Of a stretch of DNA of 64,000 bases, positions 27,213-36,460 are shown piece by piece. Under the pieces are notes generated by a model. The model saw only the letters and a list, made by a program, of their open reading frames with translations. It had not been told where the DNA came from and searched no databases. The DNA lies in contig NZ_CP054021.1 of NCBI RefSeq assembly GCF_005862305.2, forward strand, positions 496,001 through 560,000, in the 5' to 3' direction. Position 1 is the stretch's first letter. Every line of letters begins with the position of its first letter. The position numbers were made by a program, and so were the translations under genes. The DNA comes from Rhizobium indicum (GTDB lineage: Bacteria; Pseudomonadota; Alphaproteobacteria; Rhizobiales; Rhizobiaceae).

Positions 27213-28238
27213 ATGAAAAATAAGCTCCTGTCCGCCGCCATCGGCGCAGCAGTTTTGGCAGTTGGCGCCTCGGCCGCCTCCGCCACCACTCTCTCAGACG
27301 TCAAGGCAAAGGGTTTCGTTCAGTGCGGCGTCAACACCGGCCTTACAGGCTTTGCCGCACCTGACGCTTCCGGCAATTGGGCCGGCTTCGACGTCGACTT
27401 CTGCAAGGCCGTCGCTTCGGCCGTGTTCGGCGACCCCACAAAGGTCAAGTACACGCCGACAAATGCGAAGGAACGCTTCACCGCTCTGCAGTCCGGCGAA
27501 ATCGACGTCCTCTCGCGCAATACGACCTGGACGATCAATCGCGACACCGCACTCGGCTTCAATTTCCGTCCCGTCACCTATTATGACGGCCAGGGCTTCA
27601 TGGTGCGCAAGGGCCTGAACGTGAAGTCGGCTCTCGAACTCTCCGGCGCCGCAATCTGCGTGCAGTCGGGCACGACCACGGAACTGAACCTCGCCGATTA
27701 TTTCAAGACGAACAATCTACAGTACAATCCGGTCGTCTTCGAAAATCTTCCTGAGGTCAACGCAGCCTACGACGCCGGTCGTTGCGACGTTTACACGACC
27801 GACCAGTCCGGTCTCTATTCGTTGCGTCTGACGCTGAAGAATCCCGACGAACACGTCATCCTTCCTGAGATCATCTCCAAGGAGCCGCTTGGCCCGGCCG
27901 TCCGTCAGGGTGATGATCAGTGGTTCGATATCGTTTCCTGGACGGCTTATGCGCTGATCAATGCCGAAGAGTTCGGTATCACCCAGGCAAATGTCGATGA
28001 GATGAAGAACTCGCCGAATCCTGATATCAAGCGCTTCCTCGGCAGCGAGACCGACACCAAGATCGGTACCGATCTCGGCCTGACCAATGATTGGGCCGCC
28101 AACGTCATCAAGGGCGTCGGCAATTATGGCGAAATCTTCGAGCGCAACATCGGCCAGGGCAGCCCGCTCAAGATCGCACGCGGCTTGAATGCTCTCTGGA
28201 ACAAGGGCGGCATCCAGTACGCACCGCCGGTTCGTTAA
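27213..28238 (+). CDS. aapJ: General L-amino acid ABC transporter, binding protein AapJ
   Basis: This is the periplasmic binding component of the broad-specificity Aap amino-acid importer. The Sec signal peptide (residues 1-26, ending SAASA) is followed by an SBP_bac_3 domain beginning LSDVKAKGFVQCGVNTGLTG, with PLGPAVRQGDDQW later. The length of 341 residues matches Rhizobium AapJ. The ATG at 27213 is chosen because it starts the signal peptide. aapQMP follow in the same orientation. A strong hairpin after its stop probably keeps AapJ mRNA more abundant than the permease message. Confidence 0.95.
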   Translation: MKNKLLSAAIGAAVLAVGASAASATTLSDVKAKGFVQCGVNTGLTGFAAPDASGNWAGFDVDFCKAVASAVFGDPTKVKYTPTNAKERFTALQSGEIDVLSRNTTWTINRDTALGFNFRPVTYYDGQGFMVRKGLNVKSALELSGAAICVQSGTTTELNLADYFKTNNLQYNPVVFENLPEVNAAYDAGRCDVYTTDQSGLYSLRLTLKNPDEHVILPEIISKEPLGPAVRQGDDQWFDIVSWTAYALINAEEFGITQANVDEMKNSPNPDIKRFLGSETDTKIGTDLGLTNDWAANVIKGVGNYGEIFERNIGQGSPLKIARGLNALWNKGGIQYAPPVR

Positions 28239-28260
28239 TCGAGCACTGGCAATGAAATAC

Positions 28261-28287
28261 CGGGAAGGCGGCCAAGCCGCCTTCCCG
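28261..28287 (+). promoter_or_regulatory. Stabilising hairpin between aapJ and aapQ
   Basis: The perfect 12-bp stem CGGGAAGGCGGC / GCCGCCTTCCCG has a 3-base loop and no strong U-tail (CTTCCAAAAAG). Such structures after binding-protein genes commonly protect the upstream message or cause partial termination. Confidence 0.72.
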
Positions 28288-28342
28288 CTTCCAAAAAGTT
28301 AAAAAGAAAGCCCGAAAACGGGCACAAGGGGATTGGCGCGGC

Positions 28343-29545
28343 ATGACGCATGGGGCTGTGGATAGGACACCTTTGCATGACACCGGCTGGAGTTTCCGGT
28401 CGGCAATGTACGACCCGAAATACCGGAGTATATTTTACCAGGTCCTAACAATCGTTATTCTCGTGGGCTTTGTGTGGTGGGTGGCCCACAACACAGCCGT
28501 GAACCTTGCGCGCAGCAATACGGCATCGGGTTTCGGCTTTCTTCGCGGCCGCGCCGGTTTCGAAATCGGCCAGTCGCTGATCAGCTTTTCGAGTGACTCG
28601 ACTTATGCGCGCGCACTTCTCGTCGGCATTCTGAATACCTTGCTGGTGGCGGTGACCGGTATCTTCACGGCGACCATCATCGGCTTCCTGATCGGGATCG
28701 GCCGGCTGTCGCGCAATTGGCTGATTGCCAAGCTCTGCACGGTCTATGTCGAGGTTTTCCGCAACATTCCGCCGCTGCTCGTCATCTTTTTCTGGTATCT
28801 CGGCGTTCTCTCCGTCTTGCCGCAGCCGCGCGAGTCGGTCGGCCTGCCCTTCAACATGTTCCTCAACAACAGAGGACTAGCCTTCCCGAAGGCGATCTTC
28901 GAGACAGGCATGATAGCGGTCGGCATCGCCCTGCTGATTGCGATTGTCGCCACCATCATCATCGCGCGTTGGGCTCACAAACGCCAAGCCGCAACCGGCC
29001 AGCCGTTCCACACCGTGTGGACGGCGATCGCGCTGATCGTCGGCTTGCCATTGCTGGTCTTCGTTGTCTCCGGCTTTCCGCTCACCTTCGACGTTCCGGT
29101 CGCCGGAAAGTTCAACCTGACGGGCGGCTCCGTCGTCGGCCCCGAATTCATGTCGCTGTTTCTCGCTCTGTCCTTCTATACCGCCTCGTTCATCGCCGAG
29201 ATCGTTCGCGGCGGCATTCGCGGCGTTCCTAAGGGACAATCCGAAGCAGCCGGCGCGCTGGGGCTGCATCCGTCGAGCGTGACGAGACTTGTCGTGGTGC
29301 CGCAGGCGCTGCGCATCATCATCCCGCCGCTGACGAGCCAGTACCTGAACCTGACCAAGAACTCCTCACTCGCCATCGCGATCGGTTTCTCGGATCTCGT
29401 TGCCGTCGGTGGCACGATCCTCAATCAGAGCGGTCAAGCGATCGAGATCGTCTGCATCTGGGGTATCGTCTATCTCAGCTTGAGCATTCTCACGTCGCTG
29501 TTCATGAATTGGTTCAATGCCAAGATGGCACTGGTGGAGAGATAA
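28343..29545 (+). CDS. aapQ: Aap amino acid transporter permease AapQ
   Basis: This is an inner-membrane permease of the Aap importer, 400 residues. The first transmembrane helix (about 32-51) is followed by the HisMQ-type core. The EAA loop reads [20 protein letters not shown], followed by [21 protein letters not shown] long insert between helices, seen in Rhizobium AapQ, is present. The gene ends one base before the aapM start. Confidence 0.95.
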   Translation: MTHGAVDRTPLHDTGWSFRSAMYDPKYRSIFYQVLTIVILVGFVWWVAHNTAVNLARSNTASGFGFLRGRAGFEIGQSLISFSSDSTYARALLVGILNTLLVAVTGIFTATIIGFLIGIGRLSRNWLIAKLCTVYVEVFRNIPPLLVIFFWYLGVLSVLPQPRESVGLPFNMFLNNRGLAFPKAIFETGMIAVGIALLIAIVATIIIARWAHKRQAATGQPFHTVWTAIALIVGLPLLVFVVSGFPLTFDVPVAGKFNLTGGSVVGPEFMSLFLALSFYTASFIAEIVRGGIRGVPKGQSEAAGALGLHPSSVTRLVVVPQALRIIIPPLTSQYLNLTKNSSLAIAIGFSDLVAVGGTILNQSGQAIEIVCIWGIVYLSLSILTSLFMNWFNAKMALVER

Positions 29546-29546
29546 G

Positions 29547-30701
29547 ATGTCGGTCGCCGATAAACCCTTTGTCAGAACGTCCATCCTTGCCGCCGAACCG
29601 CCGCCCCCCGGCGAGAGGGGAGCCGTCGCCTGGATACGTCGCAATCTCCTGGCAACCCCGAAGGACGTGATCCTGACGATCCTCGCTCTTGCGCTCATCG
29701 CATGGGCCGTGCCGCATCTCGTCAACTGGCTGTTCATCCAGGCCGTATGGTCCGGCCCGGACCGCACATTCTGCGCGACAACGATCCAGGGCGGCATCCA
29801 GCCTGACGGCTGGAGTGGCGCATGCTGGGCTTTCATCAGCGCCAAGTACGATCAGTTTATCTTCGGCCGCTATCCGCTCGGTGAGCGTTGGAGGCCGGCG
29901 ATCGTCGGGATCCTGTTCATTCTGCTGCTGGTTCCGATGTTGATCCCGTCGGCGCCGCGCAAGGGCCTGAACGCCATTCTTCTGTTCGCCGTCCTGCCGG
30001 TCATCGCCTTCTGGCTTCTTCACGGCGGCTTCGGCCTCGAAGTGGTGGAGACTCCGCTCTGGGGCGGGTTGATGGTGACGCTCGTTCTGTCCTTTGTCGG
30101 TATTGCCGTCTCCCTACCCGTCGGCATTCTGCTTGCGCTGGGACGCCGCTCGAAGATGCCCGTCATCCGGATGCTCTGCGTTACCTTCATCGAGGTCATT
30201 CGAGGCGTTCCGCTGATCACCGTTCTGTTCATGGCAAGTGTCATGCTGCCGCTCTTCCTTCCGACAGGCTGGAACGTGGACAAATTGCTTCGGGCGCTGA
30301 TCGGCGTGTCGATCTTCACGTCGGCCTATATGGCTGAAGTGATCCGCGGCGGCCTTCAGGCGATCCCGAAGGGACAGTTCGAAGGCGCCGATTCACTCGG
30401 CCTCGGCTATTGGCAGAAGACCCGGCTGATCATCATGCCGCAGGCCATCAAGCTGGTCATCCCGAGCATCGTGAACACCTTCATCGGAACGTTCAAGGAC
30501 ACGTCGCTGGTCACCATTATCGGCATGTTCGACCTGCTTGGCATCGTTAAGCTGAACTTCTCCGATGCCAATTGGGCAAGCGCCGTCACGCCGATCACGG
30601 GCCTGATCTTCGCGGGCTTCATCTTCTGGCTGTTCTGCTTCGGCATGTCGCGCTATTCAGGTTTCATGGAGCGCCATCTCGATACCGGCCACAAACGATA
30701 A
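29547..30701 (+). CDS. aapM: Aap amino acid transporter permease AapM
   Basis: This is the second permease, forming the heterodimeric channel with AapQ. It has 384 residues with several membrane helices and the EAA loop [20 protein letters not shown], followed by [20 protein letters not shown]. The ATG at 29547 follows GGAGAG, so the frame extension to 29517 inside aapQ is rejected. Confidence 0.95.
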   Translation: MSVADKPFVRTSILAAEPPPPGERGAVAWIRRNLLATPKDVILTILALALIAWAVPHLVNWLFIQAVWSGPDRTFCATTIQGGIQPDGWSGACWAFISAKYDQFIFGRYPLGERWRPAIVGILFILLLVPMLIPSAPRKGLNAILLFAVLPVIAFWLLHGGFGLEVVETPLWGGLMVTLVLSFVGIAVSLPVGILLALGRRSKMPVIRMLCVTFIEVIRGVPLITVLFMASVMLPLFLPTGWNVDKLLRALIGVSIFTSAYMAEVIRGGLQAIPKGQFEGADSLGLGYWQKTRLIIMPQAIKLVIPSIVNTFIGTFKDTSLVTIIGMFDLLGIVKLNFSDANWASAVTPITGLIFAGFIFWLFCFGMSRYSGFMERHLDTGHKR

Positions 30702-30736
30702 GAACGCTACAACGATAAGAATGAGGGAAAATAGTC

Positions 30737-31510
30737 ATGGCTGAAGCTCCAGCGAAAAAGCTCACCGTTTCCGCAACGGAAGTGGCGGTCGAGATCGTCA
30801 ACATGAACAAGTGGTACGGCGATTTCCACGTGCTGCGCGACATCAACCTGAAGGTCATGCGCGGCGAGCGCATCGTCATTGCCGGCCCGTCGGGTTCGGG
30901 CAAGTCAACGATGATCCGCTGCATCAACCGCCTTGAAGAGCATCAGAAAGGCAAGATCGTCGTCGACGGCACCGAGCTCACCAACGATCTGAAAAAGATC
31001 GACGAGGTGCGGCGCGAAGTCGGCATGGTGTTCCAGCACTTCAACCTCTTCCCGCATCTGACGATCCTCGAAAACTGCACGCTGGCGCCAATTTGGGTCC
31101 GCAAGATGCCGAAGAAGCAGGCCGAAGAAGTGGCCATGCACTTCCTGAAGCGGGTCAAGATCCCGGAGCAGGCCAACAAATATCCGGGCCAGCTCTCCGG
31201 CGGCCAGCAACAGCGCGTGGCGATCGCCCGGTCGCTGTGCATGAACCCGAAGATCATGCTGTTCGACGAGCCGACCTCGGCGCTCGATCCCGAAATGATC
31301 AAGGAAGTGCTCGACACCATGGTGGGTCTTGCCGAGGAAGGCATGACCATGCTCTGCGTCACGCATGAAATGGGCTTTGCCCGTCAGGTGGCCAACCGGG
31401 TCATTTTCATGGACCAGGGCCAGATCGTCGAGCAGAATTCACCGGCCGAGTTCTTCGACAATCCGCAGCATGAACGCACCAAGCTGTTCCTCAGCCAGAT
31501 CCTGCACTAG
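30737..31510 (+). CDS. aapP: Aap amino acid transporter ATPase AapP
   Basis: This is the ATPase of the Aap system, 257 residues. Walker A is [18 protein letters not shown], the signature is [15 protein letters not shown] and Walker B is [15 protein letters not shown]. The switch His is in CVTHEMGFA. It is the last gene of the operon and is followed by a clear terminator. Confidence 0.96.
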   Translation: MAEAPAKKLTVSATEVAVEIVNMNKWYGDFHVLRDINLKVMRGERIVIAGPSGSGKSTMIRCINRLEEHQKGKIVVDGTELTNDLKKIDEVRREVGMVFQHFNLFPHLTILENCTLAPIWVRKMPKKQAEEVAMHFLKRVKIPEQANKYPGQLSGGQQQRVAIARSLCMNPKIMLFDEPTSALDPEMIKEVLDTMVGLAEEGMTMLCVTHEMGFARQVANRVIFMDQGQIVEQNSPAEFFDNPQHERTKLFLSQILH

Positions 31511-31527
31511 ATCGAAGCGTCCCTTGA

Positions 31528-31565
31528 AAAGACCCGCCGCACCTTCCGGTTCGGCGGGTCTTTCA
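31528..31565 (+). terminator. Terminator of the aap operon
   Basis: GACCCGCCG and CGGCGGGTC form the stem, flanked by AAAA and TTT, 18 bases after the aapP stop. It also lies just past the 3' end of the convergent repeat-protein gene and may serve both. Confidence 0.82.
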
Positions 31566-31568
31566 CGT

Positions 31569-32174
31569 TCAGCGGGAGGCTGTCGCCTGCAGTAGACTGC
31601 AGAGACCGGCAAGACCGGAATCACCGCCGGAGGCGGAGATATCGGCGCAACGGACGAGCATCTTGCGCTGCTCATTGACAGGCCTCGCCTGGAAGGCCTC
31701 CAGGGTGCGGATCTGGGACGCGCTGAGGCTGCGCTCGCCCGCGGGTCTGCCGCTGCTGCCTGCCCCATCTACCCTGCCGATGGCGAGGTTGGCATCGACG
31801 CCATTACCGCTGCCGACCGAGGCCGTGGCGTTGGCATCGATTCCATCGGAACCGCCGGTGCGTGCATTGAGATCGGCGTTGACGCCGCGACCGCCGCCGA
31901 CACTGGCATTGACATCGGCATCGATGCCCCGGCCACCGCCGGCATTGGCGGTCGCATCGGCATTGACGCCGTTCGAGCCGCCGACGGAAGCATTGGCATC
32001 GGCGCTGATGCCGCTCCCACTGCCAATCGAAGCCCCGACATCGGCGCTGACGGCATTGCCTGCATTCACCGACACACCGACATCGATCGCACGCGCATCG
32101 CTTGCCGGCATGGCAAGGAGGGCGCAGGTGGATGCGAGCACTGCAAAGGACAGTCTATTGTGGTTATGGGTCAT
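31569..32174 (-). CDS. Secreted protein with 14-residue glycine-rich repeats
   Basis: The 201-residue product starts with a Sec signal (about 1-29, ending DARA). It then has six consecutive 14-residue repeats (42-125) of the form [VI]-[SND]-A-[DN]-x3-[AN]-x2-G-x3-G, with partial units at both ends. A C-terminal domain (about 145-201) contains two cysteines (C176, C192). The regular period suggests a beta-solenoid or YadA-head-like stack. No family was recognised and the function is unknown. The ATG at 32174 starts the signal peptide. Codons upstream of it look non-coding. Confidence 0.75.
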   Translation of the reverse strand: MTHNHNRLSFAVLASTCALLAMPASDARAIDVGVSVNAGNAVSADVGASIGSGSGISADANASVGGSNGVNADATANAGGGRGIDADVNASVGGGRGVNADLNARTGGSDGIDANATASVGSGNGVDANLAIGRVDGAGSSGRPAGERSLSASQIRTLEAFQARPVNEQRKMLVRCADISASGGDSGLAGLCSLLQATASR

Positions 32175-32644
32175 GTTTTCCTCCGTTTCATTCCGCCGAA
32201 CGATCTGCCCGGCAGTTCGAAAATCGAGGAACGCGCGTGCCTTCGATCGATCGGACGCCTGCAACTACAGGACGTCCATGACAAGGCAACGTGAAGAGAT
32301 GACGAATGTTTCACGACAGGGCGCGGCAAGTCGGTTCGGCGGCGTATAATGATGTTTCGCGGTTATTGAATTCCGAATCGCCCGACCGACTGTGCCAAAA
32401 GCGGGCATGTCGGCTGACAGCCGGAAGGCTGCTGAAGTATTCCCTCCGATGGCGCCAGCAATCTTCAACCGGCGGCGAATAATCCGATGGCAGCTTTTCC
32501 TTGAGATCGACCACAGCTGTCGCGGGCATCGGCTTTTCCATCAGCGATTGAACATACTAAAAATAACTCCCTTTCCGCCTGGATATATCAAGCGGGAAGT
32601 CCATGTTTCAGCATGTTCTCATCTGATGGAACTGGAGGTTTAGA
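32175..32644. other. Gene-free region upstream of DUF3597
   Basis: About 470 bases lie between the divergent repeat-protein and DUF3597 genes. Two short overlapping minus-strand frames (32265-32468 and 32311-32541) have no recognisable start signal or protein family. I see no repeats or convincing promoter, only the GGAGG that serves the 32645 start. Confidence 0.5.
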
Positions 32645-33094
32645 ATGGGCATTTTCGACAAGATCAAACATGCAATCTTCGGAGAGGCGAAAGCAGCCGA
32701 ACCCGTTGCGGCCGGCGCACCGAAGACAGAGCCGGCGCAAGCGCCTGCCTCACCGTCGGCAGCCCCCAGTCCGGCGCCTGCGGCCCCTGCCCCGCAGAGC
32801 AAGCCGGTCCCCACGGCCACCGCACCAGGCACAGCTACAGTGGATATCGTCCCGATCCTCGACGCGGCGGTAAAGAAGAGCGGTCAGAAACTCGATTGGC
32901 GCCGCTCGATCGTAGACCTGATGAAAGCCGTCGGGATGGATGCGAGCCTGACCGAGCGCAAGGAACTTGCCGCTGAACTCGGCTATACCGGCGACACCAA
33001 CGATTCCGCAAAAATGAACATGTGGCTGCACAAGGCGCTGATGAAGCGGCTTTCGGAAAACGGCGGCAAGGTACCGGCCGACCTCCTGGATTGA
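32645..33094 (+). CDS. DUF3597 family protein
   Basis: The 149-residue product has a short amphipathic start (MGIFDKIKHAIFG), an Ala/Pro-rich linker (about 17-65) and a helical C-terminal DUF3597 domain (about 66-147). The domain includes KLDWRRSIVDLMKAVGMDA and MNMWLHKALMKRLSENGGKV. It resembles LysM-adjacent DUF3597 proteins of unknown role in other proteobacteria. A GGAGG lies six bases before the ATG. Two perfect hairpins follow the gene. Confidence 0.85.
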   Translation: MGIFDKIKHAIFGEAKAAEPVAAGAPKTEPAQAPASPSAAPSPAPAAPAPQSKPVPTATAPGTATVDIVPILDAAVKKSGQKLDWRRSIVDLMKAVGMDASLTERKELAAELGYTGDTNDSAKMNMWLHKALMKRLSENGGKVPADLLD

Positions 33095-33101
33095 TCGATG
33101 A

Positions 33102-33187
33102 CGCATAGCTGCCGCCATTTCTGTGGCGGCAGCTATGCGGTTAACGTCTCGGGCAAGGGGACGCCGGAACAAGGCGTCCCCTTGCCC
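33102..33187. repeat. Two tandem perfect hairpins after the DUF3597 gene
   Basis: The first hairpin is a 16-bp stem, CGCATAGCTGCCGCCA (33102-33117) with its exact complement at 33124-33139. The second is a 15-bp stem, GGGCAAGGGGACGCC (33151-33165) with its complement at 33173-33187. Neither has a U-tail, so they are not ordinary terminators. Confidence 0.75.
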
Positions 33188-33254
33188 GCAGGCGCTGGAA
33201 CCAATAACGTTTCGCTCGATACTTCGATAATCGATCAGGGGAGAAATAAGTCCA

Positions 33255-33566
33255 ATGAGATTGATGGCAGTCGTTGGTGTTGCACTCAGCCTGGCCTGTA
33301 TATCGGCCGCAGAATCTCCTTCAAACTATCAATCCTATAGCGGCATTCGGGTCGATACCGACCCGGTCCTCCTGGCTCGATACGACAAGGCACTCCAACA
33401 CTGCCTGCCGGAGGCAAGCTCATGGCGACGAGGCTCGTCGGACCCGCGAAGCCTGCATTACAACGCGGCTCTCAGAAATTGCCTCTATAGACGCAGCTTC
33501 GTCGACAGAGGCGTCTACGCCTACCCCATCCCCCAGGTGTACTTCGATCATTTCCTGGATCGCTGA
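33255..33566 (+). CDS. Small secreted hypothetical protein
   Basis: This 103-residue protein has a probable Sec signal (MRLMAVVGVALSLACISA). Its mature part is rich in Arg, Tyr and Ser and contains two or three cysteines (HCLPEAS, NCLYRRSF). AGGGGAG lies 11 bases upstream of the ATG. No family is recognised. It probably acts in the periplasm or is secreted. Confidence 0.6.
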   Translation: MRLMAVVGVALSLACISAAESPSNYQSYSGIRVDTDPVLLARYDKALQHCLPEASSWRRGSSDPRSLHYNAALRNCLYRRSFVDRGVYAYPIPQVYFDHFLDR

Positions 33567-33601
33567 GAAGAGCCGAGCCCTTCAGAGGCTATCAAACAAA
33601 A

Positions 33602-33620
33602 CCCCGCCATTTTGGCGGGG
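33602..33620 (-). terminator. Terminator of the 59-residue gene
   Basis: CCCCGCCA and TGGCGGGG form the stem with a 3-base loop. The minus-strand transcript ends in TTTTGTTTGA. It may also stop the plus-strand transcript arriving from 33566. Confidence 0.75.
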
Positions 33621-33635
33621 CTGTCTTCACTGCGT

Positions 33636-33665
33636 TCTTTGCGCGTCTTAAAAGGCGCGCGGCGC
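33636..33665. repeat. Half copy of palindromic repeat family B
   Basis: CTTTGCGCGTCTTAAAAGGC followed by GCGCGGCGCT matches the second hairpin half of the repeat at 15862 (CTTTGCGCGTCT...GCGCGGCGC). The stem has one mismatch. Confidence 0.55.
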
Positions 33666-33670
33666 TATGG

Positions 33671-33850
33671 TCAGCGTTTGCCGCCAGCTGGCGGCCGGCC
33701 CTTGCCCGCCGGGCGGTTGCCGCTTCCGGACGCAGTCTTGGCGTCATTGCCCTGACCGAAGTTGGTGCCGCCGAGATGGCCACCGCCGCTGGTATTGGCA
33801 ACCTGGCGCTGCGCTTTGCGCAACAGTGCCTCTGCATTGGTCTTGCTCAT
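33671..33850 (-). CDS. Small hypothetical basic protein
   Basis: The 59-residue product starts MSKTNAEALLRKAQRQVANT and continues into a Gly/Asn/Lys-rich, probably disordered tail. GAGGAG lies six bases before the ATG at 33850, which decides the start. The helical head followed by a glycine-rich tail has no recognised family. An intrinsic terminator follows. Confidence 0.6.
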   Translation of the reverse strand: MSKTNAEALLRKAQRQVANTSGGGHLGGTNFGQGNDAKTASGSGNRPAGKGRPPAGGKR

Positions 33851-34285
33851 GAAATTCTCCTCAATGGCTGGAAAACCCAGCCGGAATGCCGGCACTGACG
33901 TCCGCGGTCAAAGACCGGAGGCATATCAGGCAGCGACGATGTGCGTTTGGCGGAGGCTTGCGTCGATCAAAGACTTGCCTGCATTCATGACGATTCCCCC
34001 TCAACCGGCATGACAATCACCCTCCGGCGGCTGCCGGACGGCGCAGAAATCGATTTTGAAAGGAAAGATCAGCCGGGACGCCAGAGCGCAAACCAAGCTC
34101 GACAAGCAATTTCGATAGATGAATCAATATGACGGCAATGTGTTGAAAACAAGTTCCCGGCTTCCTGCCTGGAGAAGCGTTGCCGACTGCTTTTGCCGAT
34201 TCATGGAAGATAATCATCCTGCGGCGTCAGTTGGAACGCTTCTTGCAGAGTTACTAATATGTTTATGATGCAAGGACCAAATGTA
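33851..34285. other. Gene-free divergent region
   Basis: About 435 bases lie between the 59-residue gene and the DUF982 gene. It holds no supported ORF, tRNA or repeat. A short GC palindrome (CCGGCGGCTGCCGG) near 34023 is the only structure noticed. Confidence 0.5.
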
Positions 34286-34549
34286 ATGAATCGGTACACA
34301 TCGCATCAGTTTCCCGCACTGAGGATCCTCATGAGCGGCCAGGAAAAATACAGCGTCGTCAGGACCCTCGGCGATGCAGCCACCATGCTCATTTCCGAAT
34401 GGCCGGGTGATGACGGCGAGGAGTATGTCGTGGCGGTGAGGACATGCCTCGACGCCATCCGCGGAACCACGCCCCCGGACGCCGCGCGGGAAGCACTGAT
34501 CAGAGCGGCGGATGAAGCCGGCATCCGCTACCTCTCGGTCGTTCACTGA
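34286..34549 (+). CDS. DUF982 family protein
   Basis: The 87-residue product has the DUF982 layout common in Rhizobiaceae: VVRTLGDAATMLISEWPGDD, then EEYVVAVRTCLDAIRG, then REALIRAADEAGI. The function is unknown. The ATG at 34286 is preceded by AAGGA. In-frame ATGs at 34259-34268 are alternatives. Confidence 0.78.
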   Translation: MNRYTSHQFPALRILMSGQEKYSVVRTLGDAATMLISEWPGDDGEEYVVAVRTCLDAIRGTTPPDAAREALIRAADEAGIRYLSVVH

Positions 34550-34632
34550 GATCGCTCGAGCAGATTCCAGAGAAGGATTTGCGGAAACGCTCGAGCAGTG
34601 CAAATCCGCCGCGACTTTGGTTTCTGCCCAGC

Positions 34633-35472
34633 TCATAGCCTGTCCTGGCGTTTCTCCCGTGACATCAGGTGGCTAACCGCTGCAGCAGAGAGCGCGTCGT
34701 CGGCATATCCAAACGTACCCGCTGTTTTCACCTCCATAGCGGCGCGCAACAACGCCCCCAGAGCGGCCCGCGCGAAAGAGCCGCCGACACTCACGCGGCG
34801 CACGCCGACGCTCGACAGTTCGGCAACAGAGTATTTTCGCCCTTTCAAACCCATGACCACGTTGACTGGCTTGTCCACGGCCGCGCAAACGGTTCTGATT
34901 GCCTCGATGTCAGGCAAGCCGGGTGCGTAAAGCACATCTGCCCCAGCGGCCGAAAATGCTTGCAGCCGTTCGATGGTGTCGTCAAGATCGGGTCTCTCCC
35001 AAAGATAATTCTCCGCCCGCGCCGTGAGAAGAAAAGGCAGACCACGCGCAGCCTCTGCTGCAGCATGGATGCGTTCGACGGCTTGCGACAGCTCGTAGAT
35101 CGGGGCAGCAGGATTGCCTGTTGCGTCTTCGATCGATCCGCCGACAAGTCCGGTTTCGCATGCCAAGCGGATGGTTTCCGCACAGGTTTCTGGCGACGCA
35201 CCGAAGCCATCTTCAAGGTCGGCAGAGACAGGAAGATCAGCAGCGCCAACGATCTCGGCAGCGTTCTCAAGAACCTCATCCCGTCCAAGGCTCGCGAATG
35301 AATCCAACTTGCCCTTGGAAAAGGCGTAACCCGCGCTGGTGGTCGCGAGCGCCTCGAAGCCAAGGCTTGCGAGAAGGCGAGCCGAACCGGCGTCCCACGG
35401 GTTCGGGATGACAAAGGCACTGTCCCCCTGGTGAAGTGCCTTCAGTCGCTCGAACTTGGCCCTTTGATCCAT
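34633..35472 (-). CDS. Isocitrate lyase/PEP mutase family protein
   Basis: The 279-residue TIM barrel belongs to the ICL/PEPM superfamily, which makes or breaks C-C or C-P bonds in 2-oxo acids. Seen here are FVIPNPWDAGSARLLASLGF, the metal-binding VSADLEDGFG, SIEDATG and LLTARAENYL. It lacks a clear KKCGH loop of true isocitrate lyase, so it is more like the carboxyvinyl-phosphonate mutase or oxaloacetate hydrolase branch. The exact reaction is unknown. The start at 35472 (MDQRAKFERL) is chosen over the longer frame. Confidence 0.86.
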   Translation of the reverse strand: MDQRAKFERLKALHQGDSAFVIPNPWDAGSARLLASLGFEALATTSAGYAFSKGKLDSFASLGRDEVLENAAEIVGAADLPVSADLEDGFGASPETCAETIRLACETGLVGGSIEDATGNPAAPIYELSQAVERIHAAAEAARGLPFLLTARAENYLWERPDLDDTIERLQAFSAAGADVLYAPGLPDIEAIRTVCAAVDKPVNVVMGLKGRKYSVAELSSVGVRRVSVGGSFARAALGALLRAAMEVKTAGTFGYADDALSAAAVSHLMSREKRQDRL

Positions 35473-35679
35473 AAATGCCCCCTCACGTTTCACTGAGGGC
35501 GAGACTAGCATCACGGGAACGAAATGTGAACGAGTTGCGCGAACTAGCTTAGGAGAGAATAGCGACGATGCGCTATTGGTGCGCATTTCCGTCAGTCTCA
35601 CGCTCCTGGACTAGACATGAGTCCGCAGCAGAGGCCGAAACCAGCTGTTACCATGTCTTCGGTATGGACTTTGAAATAG

Positions 35680-35756
<77 letters not shown>

Positions 35757-35813
35757 GTCCGGCGGCCGCGTCTCACGAGCGCGACCGGATGCGGCATATC
35801 TGGACCAGAAATC

Positions 35814-36119
35814 TCAATGCGTCCAGGGCTGCGTGCGCGTATAGCGGAAATTGTCCGGATAGGCGACGACCTGGCGGACCGGATCCTTCGGCGCGATGAC
35901 GCGGTATTCGATGCCGTTGCGCTGGGCGTAGGCTTCGGCGAGTTCCTGCGTTTCGAAGGTGAGCTTCACCTGCTGGCGCATATCGCCCGAGGAAGTGTAG
36001 CCCATGATCGGGTCGATCTTGCGCGCCGACTCCTGATCGTATTCAAGCACCCAGAGATGGGTCTTGGCCTTGCCGGACTGCATGGCGGTCTTGGCTGGAC
36101 GATAGATCTTGGCAGACAT
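35814..36119 (-). CDS. NDUFS4-like complex I accessory protein
   Basis: The 101-residue product matches the ETC complex I subunit family (mitochondrial NDUFS4, 18-kDa AQDQ). The alignment-like segments are KTAMQSGKAKTHLWVLEYDQ, DPIMGYTSSGDMRQQVKLTF and AEAYAQRNGIEYRV. It sits in the hydrophilic arm of alphaproteobacterial complex I, by homology. It is one of two such accessory homologues in the window. Confidence 0.88.
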   Translation of the reverse strand: MSAKIYRPAKTAMQSGKAKTHLWVLEYDQESARKIDPIMGYTSSGDMRQQVKLTFETQELAEAYAQRNGIEYRVIAPKDPVRQVVAYPDNFRYTRTQPWTH

Positions 36120-36460
36120 GACTGCAGCGTCTCCGACTATGCGGGCAGCGCCCGCCTTTCATGGTCTCAATCCCGTTGCTGGCCCGTTCTCGGGGCCTTG
36201 GCATCATCGCTGAGGATAATGCCAAGAGATGAATTTTGCTTAGCCGCGAATCCCCGCTTTTTCAAGAAAAAAGGCGGTGTGCGACACGGCTGCCGACTCC
36301 GTTCGCATGACGGCCGACACCGCCTCCCTTTCAAATCCGGGGATTGCCGGCCGGATTTCGCAATATTTCCGCTTGTCTCACCTTGTGATCACAACCTGAT
36401 TGCCGCTGCCTTCCCTCGGCACTAGTTTACGGCTCAATCGATTTCAGTGGATTTGCACTC
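36120..36460. other. Structured intergenic region before a small membrane peptide
   Basis: About 340 bases contain nested inverted repeats. AATCCCC (36249-36255) pairs with GGGGATT (36339-36345). GGCGGTGT (36273-36280) pairs with ACACCGCC (36317-36324). A small CTTTTTCAAGAAAAAAG hairpin lies between the left arms. It could be a structured RNA or a terminator region, but nothing identifies it. Confidence 0.4.

Noticed and set aside
32265..32541. Two overlapping minus-strand frames in the gap before DUF3597
   Set aside because: They have no ribosome site or family resemblance, and their codon use is unlike neighbouring genes.
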